This document shows positions 1 to 7,000 of a stretch of DNA of 14,284 nucleotides, piece by piece. Origin of the DNA: Prevotellaceae bacterium UBA5903 (GTDB taxonomy: Bacteria > Bacteroidota > Bacteroidia > Bacteroidales > Bacteroidaceae); assembly GCA_002431845.1 (NCBI GenBank), contig DJEH01000129.1:22680-36963 (forward strand), read 5' to 3'. Under the pieces are notes generated by a model. It did not search any database. It was given only the letters and a program-made list of their open reading frames with translations, and was not told the DNA's origin. The position numbers and the translations under genes are program-made. How positions within the stretch are numbered: position 1 is the first letter of the stretch; each line of letters begins with the position of its first letter.

Positions 1-3000
1 GTGGTGACAAACATTCGTCCGGACGTGACCTTCTATCTCAACGGCATCTTCTTGGGCTACATGGAGCTGAAGAGCGTAAGCATGGGGCAGAACGCCCGGG
101 TGCAAGGTCGCGGCAAGGTGGCGAAGGACTATCTCGCTGCCGTGCGTGCCATTGTTGATGCGGAGCAGATAGATAGCCGAGTGGCGAAAGAAAAAAAAAC
201 ATTGCTTGCCATCTACGAGAAGGCGATACACATCACTGCATCGGACATCAATGAGACATACGTGATGCGCAACATGGCGCAGATGTACGACATGGCGCAT
301 GGTGAGTTTACGGCCAGCCCCTCCACCGCAACCATTGACCGCCTTGTGCCAAATGTGTGCAAGGTGTTTAAGGCATATCCTGTAAGCTCGCCTCTGCTCA
401 CAGAGAAACAGAAGTTTGAAGAGGTGGCACGCGCCCTGTACTCTAAGAACGCCATCAAGAACGAGATACTTTACTACAATTTCATAGAGTATAATTATGA
501 GAAAGTAGATGGCAAGCGCGAGCGCAATTCAAACAGCGGACGCCTCATCTCGCCACGCCCCAAACAAAAGTTTGGTTGTGACAAGATAATGAACCGCATC
601 AAGGAGATGCTCGACAACGAGAGCAATCCCGACTACTACACCGACAAACTGCGCCGCGAGCTATATGCCCTCGGCATTCCGCAACAGAAGACAGAGGAGA
701 TAATAGACAAGCGCGAGCGGTTCTGCAACAACAAGTTTGTCTACTCCCTGCTCATGCAATATGCCGCTGGCTTTGGCAAAAGCAACATTATCGGCTGGAC
801 GGCCCTGCAACTCAAGGACTACCGCTACCAAGGGGCGTATGCCTACGACAAAATAATGCTGGTGGTAGACCGTCTGCAGCTGCGCGACCAACTGGACGAG
901 CGCATGTGTAACATGAACATTGACAAGACGATGTTTGTGGAGGCTGTCGACAGGCAGACTTTTGTGGATGCCCTCGATGACCATCGGCGCATCATCGTAG
1001 TGAACATACAGAAGTTTCTTGACTTGCAGCAGGCTATTGACGATGCTGGCAAGAAACTGAAGAACATGCGTGTGGCCTTCCTCATTGACGAGATACACCG
1101 CTCCAACTCTGGCGAGAACAACAAGGAGATGATTAACCTCTTTGAACGCCTGCAAGACTCGTTCAACCACGGCGGACAGAGGATATACAAGAAAAATCTG
1201 CTCATCGGTTTTACCGCCACGCCAAGCGACGAGACACTGAGCCGCTTCGGCGAGTTTCGCAGTGCCACCACCGTGCCCCTGTGGGTGCCGTTTGACACCT
1301 ACTCCATGAAAGAAGCCATAGCCGACGGCTACATTCTCGACCCCACGAAGCACATTATCCCCTACAATGTGCCTGTGGGCTTTGAGATACCCGAGGACAT
1401 TGACCTCAGCGATGAGAAGAACATTCCCGACGTGAGGCAGCAGAAACAGAAAGTGTATGAGTTTGAGCCACGAATGAGCAAGATAGCCGCGTTTGTGGTA
1501 GACCGCCTCGTGTCGCTGGTGTATGGAAAAATACGCGGAACAGGCAAGGCTATGCTGGCTGTCACCTCCATTCCTATAGCCATACAGTATACGAGAATCA
1601 TTCGCAAACTGTATGCCGAGAAATGCAAAGAGCAACGGTATGATAAATATGCCAATGCGCCCATTGTAGTGGTGTATAGCGACAGCCAAAGGTATGAGTC
1701 GTGCTCGTCGCTCAATGGAAACGTGCCCGAGGCGCAAGTCATCGAGAACTTTAAGAAAGCCAAGAATGGTATTATTATTGTGGTGGACAAGCTGCAGACG
1801 GGCTTTGACGAGCCAAAGCTGCACACGCTCTTCCTTGACAAGGAGATAAAGGACATCAATGCCATACAGACAATCAGCCGTGTGAACCGTACGTGCAAGT
1901 ACAAGACCGAATGCCATGTGATAGACTGCTCTTGGCGGAATGTCAACACCAAGAACATCAACCAGGCGTTCAAGAAGTATTGCGACATGGTCATCTCGCA
2001 GTTCAACCCCGAGGAAGAGACAAAGCGCATTGTCGGCTACTACAAGGACATGACAGCCAGCAAGCCATATATCCAGTGGTTTGATGACTATGTGCAGAAG
2101 AAGGACGATGCCCACTTCATTCTTGACATGGAGAGCAACATATGCGGTTGGATAAATGTATGCATGGCAAGAGAAGCCGCTATACGCAAGCAAAACGAAG
2201 AACTCGGGCTGAAACCCAGTGATGAAGGCTATATGCTGCCAGAGAATGAGGCAAAGAGGTTGCGCTACATAGTAGGCCGGTATGCCTCGGCACTTATGTC
2301 GCTAAAGAATGTGTACTACATTGCCGCCAAATACACAGACAAGACTTTCCTTGATTTCTGGCAGGTGTTCTGCAAGATATATCACGATGTGACGAAGAAT
2401 ACCGATGGTGGCAGCCACAGCTTCGATGTCGTTGACAGCGACGAGATTCCCGGTATTACCGATGTGGAAGACGGAGATGACGAACCTGGCGGTGGTGGAG
2501 GGGGAAGACCGAATGGACCAACGGAACAGAAGCCGAAAGAGGTGTCGTTGGAGAAAATACTAGAACTGCTAAAACACCTAAATGAGCAGGAACTTATCAG
2601 CGCACGTGAGGCACGAAGGTGGCTTGCGGAGATAGGTGTGATGTTTGAAAGTTTCATGCAAAAAGACGAGTTGTGTGCCGTTCTGCGTGACGACAAGACC
2701 CAAGATGAGGAAAAGTTGAGGAAGTACAGAAAACATCAGGACATCTACAAACTGGTGGACTTGAAGAAACGTCCCGACTTTGCCAAGGTGGATAAGTTTA
2801 ATAAAATGCTTGACGACAATGTGGAGCAGTTCTATTCCATCTTCATGGAGCAGTTTAAAGATGTGGACAACGGAGATTCCGATTTTGACTATGACACAAC
2901 AACATCTGAAAGCGAACCAAGTTCTTCAGACACTATGTCGATGGACGACTTAATGGAGATGGTTCGCAAGAAATTTCATCCCGACTACAATGAGGCGGCA

Positions 3001-3624
3001 TTGAAGGAATGTTTGTGTCGCACTTATGCGCCACATTTTGAGAAGATAGCTGGAAAGATACGTCCTATGAAGAAGACGGTAGACAATCTCTTTAGGGTGC
3101 TTGACACAGAGACGCTTGACACCCTTGATGGTGTAGACAGCGTTGTCAAGGAGTCGCTCAACATGTTGTGTATGGCTGAAGGATTGTCTTCCAACGAGAA
3201 GCGTATGCACTTGAGCCAACTGCTGATGAAATATGAGGCTTTCCTCAAAAAACTCTATTACATTATCAACCATAAGGAACTTGAAGGCAAAGAGCCAAGC
3301 ATGGATGCAACACTATCGTCTGCCATATTTGGCATACCATCGTTGAGAAATTTGAAATATAACGAAGACCCAGATGTAAAGACTTTCAGCGACCGACTTG
3401 ACATTCTTAGGCAATTGCGCAATGATGAGGCTCATGGCAGTTCAATTGCTACGGAACAGGAAGTGGAAGCCGCCATTGGCATTGTGATAGACATGTATCT
3501 GTATGCGGCAGGGACAAATACCATTCCTGTTGCCAAATGGTATGAAAACACCAAATATCAGGAACGTAATGAAAGCGGATTGCAGATGGCTGCCGAGGAT
3601 AGTAATGTATATGGAAACTTATAG
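1..3624 (+). CDS. hsdR: Type I restriction-modification system R subunit (HsdR), 5'-truncated by the window
   Basis: The endonuclease and ATP-driven translocase subunit of a type I restriction complex: with HsdM and HsdS it moves DNA past unmethylated target sites and cuts it. The visible 1207 residues begin inside the N-terminal PD-(D/E)xK nuclease domain: RPDV (Asp8) and ELK (Glu22, Lys24) are the catalytic residues, so the GTG at position 1 is not the real start and roughly 100-150 residues are missing upstream. The SF2 motor follows: Walker A AAGFGKS (255-261), DEIHRS (363-368), FTATP (404-408), LQTGFDEP (598-605) and ISRVNRT (625-631). An acidic/glycine linker with six glycines lies at about 821-840. 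A low-complexity Ser/Asp/Glu stretch (about 958-980) leads to a helical C-terminal extension with RNDEAH at 1140-1145, which looks like a HEPN domain. Stop is TAG at 3622-3624. It is the last gene before a terminator; hsdM/hsdS would be expected upstream. Identification is firm; the HEPN call is inference. Confidence 0.95.
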   Translation: MVTNIRPDVTFYLNGIFLGYMELKSVSMGQNARVQGRGKVAKDYLAAVRAIVDAEQIDSRVAKEKKTLLAIYEKAIHITASDINETYVMRNMAQMYDMAHGEFTASPSTATIDRLVPNVCKVFKAYPVSSPLLTEKQKFEEVARALYSKNAIKNEILYYNFIEYNYEKVDGKRERNSNSGRLISPRPKQKFGCDKIMNRIKEMLDNESNPDYYTDKLRRELYALGIPQQKTEEIIDKRERFCNNKFVYSLLMQYAAGFGKSNIIGWTALQLKDYRYQGAYAYDKIMLVVDRLQLRDQLDERMCNMNIDKTMFVEAVDRQTFVDALDDHRRIIVVNIQKFLDLQQAIDDAGKKLKNMRVAFLIDEIHRSNSGENNKEMINLFERLQDSFNHGGQRIYKKNLLIGFTATPSDETLSRFGEFRSATTVPLWVPFDTYSMKEAIADGYILDPTKHIIPYNVPVGFEIPEDIDLSDEKNIPDVRQQKQKVYEFEPRMSKIAAFVVDRLVSLVYGKIRGTGKAMLAVTSIPIAIQYTRIIRKLYAEKCKEQRYDKYANAPIVVVYSDSQRYESCSSLNGNVPEAQVIENFKKAKNGIIIVVDKLQTGFDEPKLHTLFLDKEIKDINAIQTISRVNRTCKYKTECHVIDCSWRNVNTKNINQAFKKYCDMVISQFNPEEETKRIVGYYKDMTASKPYIQWFDDYVQKKDDAHFILDMESNICGWINVCMAREAAIRKQNEELGLKPSDEGYMLPENEAKRLRYIVGRYASALMSLKNVYYIAAKYTDKTFLDFWQVFCKIYHDVTKNTDGGSHSFDVVDSDEIPGITDVEDGDDEPGGGGGGRPNGPTEQKPKEVSLEKILELLKHLNEQELISAREARRWLAEIGVMFESFMQKDELCAVLRDDKTQDEEKLRKYRKHQDIYKLVDLKKRPDFAKVDKFNKMLDDNVEQFYSIFMEQFKDVDNGDSDFDYDTTTSESEPSSSDTMSMDDLMEMVRKKFHPDYNEAALKECLCRTYAPHFEKIAGKIRPMKKTVDNLFRVLDTETLDTLDGVDSVVKESLNMLCMAEGLSSNEKRMHLSQLLMKYEAFLKKLYYIINHKELEGKEPSMDATLSSAIFGIPSLRNLKYNEDPDVKTFSDRLDILRQLRNDEAHGSSIATEQEVEAAIGIVIDMYLYAAGTNTIPVAKWYENTKYQERNESGLQMAAEDSNVYGNL
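3179..3516 (+). other. HEPN-like C-terminal domain encoded within hsdR
   Basis: Residues about 1060-1172 of the HsdR fragment are predicted helical and lie beyond the nuclease and motor domains. The segment holds YEAFLKKLYYI (1079-1089) and then LRQLRNDEAHGS (about 1136-1147). R1140 and H1145 fit the R-x4-H motif of HEPN ribonuclease domains, with Asn in the polar position after Arg and small/Gly residues around the His, as in many HEPN families. HEPN domains act as RNases or as nucleotide-binding helical modules in many defence proteins. That this one is active is not shown by the sequence. Confidence 0.55.
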
Positions 3625-3647
3625 GAGAAGGTTAAACGAATTTATTG

Positions 3648-3731
3648 CTGTCTGTTAAAACTCAAAATCCCCACTTACAACTCTTGAAATTCATTGTACT
3701 GGGAGTTGGGATTTTGGCGTTTTGCGGACAG
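3648..3731. repeat. Long imperfect inverted repeat just downstream of hsdR
   Basis: An 84-nt hairpin can be drawn in four paired blocks: 3648-3654 with 3725-3731 (7 bp, one G-U), 3657-3661 with 3719-3723 (5 bp), 3663-3671 with 3708-3716 (9 bp, CAAAATCCC/GGGATTTTG) and 3673-3675 with 3704-3706 (3 bp), separated by small internal loops. The terminal loop is about 28 nt. It starts 24 nt after the hsdR stop. It could stabilise the 3' end of the hsdR mRNA, act as a first weak terminator, or be a relic of a small palindromic element. No run of T follows it directly. Confidence 0.5.
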
Positions 3732-3732
3732 A

Positions 3733-3788
3733 AAAAAGAAAAACAGCAAGTGAAAGTTGTAAAGCTTTCGCCTGCTGTTTTTCTTTTT
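3733..3788. terminator. Bidirectional intrinsic terminator between hsdR and the converging minus-strand unit
   Basis: Left arm 3733-3750 and right arm 3771-3788 pair at 16 of 18 positions, including the core AAAAACAGCA/TGCTGTTTTT. A second small stem, GAAAG/CTTTC (3752-3756 with 3765-3769), extends into the loop. The A-rich left arm and T-rich right arm give a U-tract whichever strand is transcribed, so it can end hsdR on the plus strand and the small-protein/GH95 transcript on the minus strand. The placement between converging genes supports this. Confidence 0.85.
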
Positions 3789-3807
3789 ATTCAAAGCTTG
3801 TTAGAGC

Positions 3808-3999
3808 TTATTCGTCACAATCAGTTTCGCTCCATGCGCTTTCGTTCCAGTAGCCGCCTTCGCTTTTGTTAGACAGTACTACGTCTGTTTCTTGCGAATT
3901 GTCTACGCCAAACGAAGGATTGCCTGAGGCTTGCATGATGTGGCTCTCAGACTGGAGGTTTACCACGTTAGCCGATGGTGAAATATATTCTTTTTTCAT
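3808..3999 (-). CDS. Small Bacteroidales protein of unknown function (63 aa)
   Basis: No function is recognised. The 63-residue product begins MKKEYISPSANVVNLQSES and ends in an acidic, Trp-containing tail (GGYWNESAWSETDCDE) with a single Cys near the end. The opening pattern K-K-x-Y-x-x-P-x-x-x-V-V-x-L is familiar from many short Bacteroidales proteins of unknown role that also end in acidic tails, which supports a real gene rather than a chance reading frame. There is no clear signal peptide or membrane segment. ATG lies at 3997-3999 and TAA at 3808-3810. It starts 29 nt after the stop of the GH95 gene on the same strand and ends 20 nt before the bidirectional terminator, so it is probably the last cistron of the GH95 transcript. 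A precursor-peptide role is possible but unsupported. Confidence 0.7.
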   Translation of the reverse strand: MKKEYISPSANVVNLQSESHIMQASGNPSFGVDNSQETDVVLSNKSEGGYWNESAWSETDCDE

Positions 4000-4028
4000 T
4001 TCGTTTCGGAATGTGTATTTATAAAGGG

Positions 4029-7000
4029 TTATTTCATTACTTTGTGTCCGTTCATGATGTAAATGCCCTTTGTAGGATTTACAACACGGCGTCCGCTCAA
4101 ATCGTAGTAAACAGGTTCGGTATGAGTGTCACCTTGGTTTGTAACACCATTGATACCTGTGATGCTACCAAAGCTCAAAGCTACAGCCTGTGTACCAAAC
4201 GAGTTGTAAAGGTAAGCCTTGTTAGCACCGATGCTCTGAACCTTAGCACTTGGTTTGTAGAAACCAACGTTGCCACCGCTCACACCAAACACGAGGTAAT
4301 TGCCGTGAGTATCGCTTGTAAGCGTCAAAGCGTTGTAAGTACCAACAAGTGATGACTCAAAGTCTGATGCATCGCCCAAAGTTAGTGTAGCCTTGTCAGC
4401 ATTGGCCTGTCCGATAAGCACAACACCTTTACCTTTGGCAATGCCTGCGGTAGCAGTCATGTTCAGAACAGTGTTATCATCGTTTAATGTGCCATAGTAT
4501 GCTTTTGCACCTTCCACCTTGCTTGCGCTAAATGGCAGATATACCGATGCATACGATGCGTCATTAACTGTGGCAAGAGTCACTTCAGCGTCTGTAGCAG
4601 GAACGATGTACCATGCCGAAGGATGTCCTTCACCATTTGTAGTAGGCTTTTCCCAACCCACAGCATTACCATTGTTCTCGTGCAGATAGTTGCGTTGTCC
4701 AGAAGTAGTAGTAACCTGTTCTGCTATGTAGAACAAACCATTTGCTTCAGCGTTTTCAAAGGTAAAATGTCCTTCGTTGCTATTGTTCTCATCAAGCAAA
4801 GTAAAGTTTGCACCACTTCCACCAGATGCAGCCGAATAGCATTTTGAAACCTTTTTGCCATTAACCTTCAAAACAAATTGTCCTTCGGTTGTAGCAGGCA
4901 CAATTTCAAATACGTTGCTTACGCCTTTAGCCTCGGTGCCAGCGTGCATTAGCACATTATTGCCATTTACGTAAGGAGTAAGATATTTCTTGTCATTAGC
5001 ATTGATAAGGCGGTAGTAGCCAGCGGTCATTACAGGTGCCTCTTTTGTTTCGTATTCCTCAATGATTGATTGGCAAATAGCGTAGTCACCAGCTGCAACA
5101 GCAGCCTCGAGTGCAGCAAGTTTAGAAGCATCGAAACAACCTACGGCGTTTTCAGGTAGAGCCTTTTCGTAAGCAATAATCTTTTCAGCCTCGGCAATAG
5201 CGTATGCCTTAGTGCAATCAACATCGATAGTAGCATTAGCTTCAATATCATATTCGCTAACATTCTTACCAATGCGAACCTTCACCTTACGCTTTTCGTT
5301 TAGTCCATTAGTAATTTTTACAGAAGTAGCTTTACCATTAGCCCAAACAATTTCTACGGTGTAGTTACCTTGCGCTTTCAAGCCTTTCACGCTACCATTT
5401 TTCCATACAGAGGGTAGGGCAGGCAAGATAGTTACCACGTCGTCGTAGCTTTGTAGCAACATCTCAGCCACACCGCTTGTGCAACCATAGTTACCATCAA
5501 TTTGGAAGGGTGAGTGAGCATCAAACAAGTTGTAGTAGCAACCACCATAATTGCTCATCATCACGCCGTAAGAACCAGAGTGACGCAATGCCAAAGAAAG
5601 GTTGCGGTGAGCATTGTCGCCGTCAAGACAACGAGAGTAAGTGTTAGTTTGCCAACCCATGCTCCAACCCGTTACGTCGCCATTGCGGGCAATCATACCG
5701 TTGTAAGCAGCTTGGAAGAGTTCCTTACCACTTTCGGTAGTATCGAAAGCACTAACTTGTGAGAAAGGATAGAGGCAGAGCAAGTGTGAGAGGTGACGGT
5801 GTCCGTGGTCAGAGAGAGCATTGTTCTTCCACTCAGAGATACAAGTCTTGCCATTGTAGGTTTCTGTCCAAATACCTTTATCATACTTCTCATAAAGGTC
5901 TTTGATAGCATTGATTTGTTCTTCTGTGATAGGAGATTCAGTACCCAATTCCTTGTGAGCTTTAAACACTTCGTCAAGTAGTTCGTAGCTTGTTTGTTGG
6001 CCAAATGCCGTAACGTCTGTAGTACCATGTTCAGGACTCCATTCGTTAGTAATCTCATACTTACCATTCTTATCAACGGTAGCAATATCCTTGATAAAGA
6101 GTGCAGCGTCGTACATTACAGGCAGAGCCTTCTTCAAGAATGTGCGGTCGAGTGTATATTTATAGTAGCGCCACAAGTGAGAGCAATACCATGCAGCAAG
6201 TGTCTTGATGCGTCCGTTCTCCCAAGTAGAAGTACCTCCAAAGATGTTATTCTCTACAGCAACAGCCCAGCCGTGAGCGCCATTGTGTATCTTATTAGCA
6301 AGTTGTTTCCAAGGCGAGTTAGTAGCCGAAGCAAGGTCGATGATGTGATTAACGAAAGGCAAGTGCATTTCGCTCAAGTTAGTAGGATCTGCAGGCCAGT
6401 AGTTCATTTGCACGTTAATGTCGGCATGAACATCGCAGTGCCAGAAGTTGGTGTTGCTACGGTCGTTCCAAATACCTTGCAAGTTGCTTGGTGCATGGAT
6501 AGTGGTGTCGAGATTGGCAGCCACTGTCATATAGCGTCCGTATTGGAAGTAAAGACTTTCAAGATACAATCCCTCAGGAGTAGTTTGGTTAGCGGCAGTA
6601 GCGTAGTATTTAATAAGTTCCTCAGTAGTTTTGTTGCTACGTTCGCCAAGTTTAAGGTCTACGCGGTTCATGTATGCAGCAAAGGCCTCTTTGTGGCTAT
6701 CGAGCAATGTATCGTATCCCTTATTGATAGCCGAAGTAATTCTATCTTGCACCTTTGATGCCAATTGTTCAGCCGTTTCGCCGGTTACACAGCCGCTCTT
6801 AGCAGCATCGTAGTCGGTTGCAGCAGCCATTGTAACGTTAGCCCAAGTAGCATTTTCAACCAAGATACCAGCGTCAGAAGTAGTAATTGTAGCACCTTCG
6901 CTTGCTGTTACCTTAAAGGCAGTGTTGTACTTAATAACCTGCAGCTGACCCTTAAAGGTAGCACCAGCCTCGTTGTAAGTAACGTTGCTTGCCTCAATCT

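Noticed and set aside
1..3. GTG at position 1 as the true start of hsdR
   Set aside because: The first residues already lie inside the nuclease domain (RPDV..ELK), so the gene must begin upstream of the window.
661..2193. A 510-codon open frame on the minus strand
   Set aside because: It is entirely antisense to the well-supported hsdR motor domain and encodes no recognisable domain; it is a by-product of hsdR codon usage.
3645..3872. A 75-codon plus-strand open frame after hsdR
   Set aside because: It runs through both inverted repeats and overlaps the better-supported small minus-strand gene.
5994..6758. A 254-codon plus-strand open frame within the GH95 gene
   Set aside because: It is antisense to the conserved catalytic region and shows no family motif.
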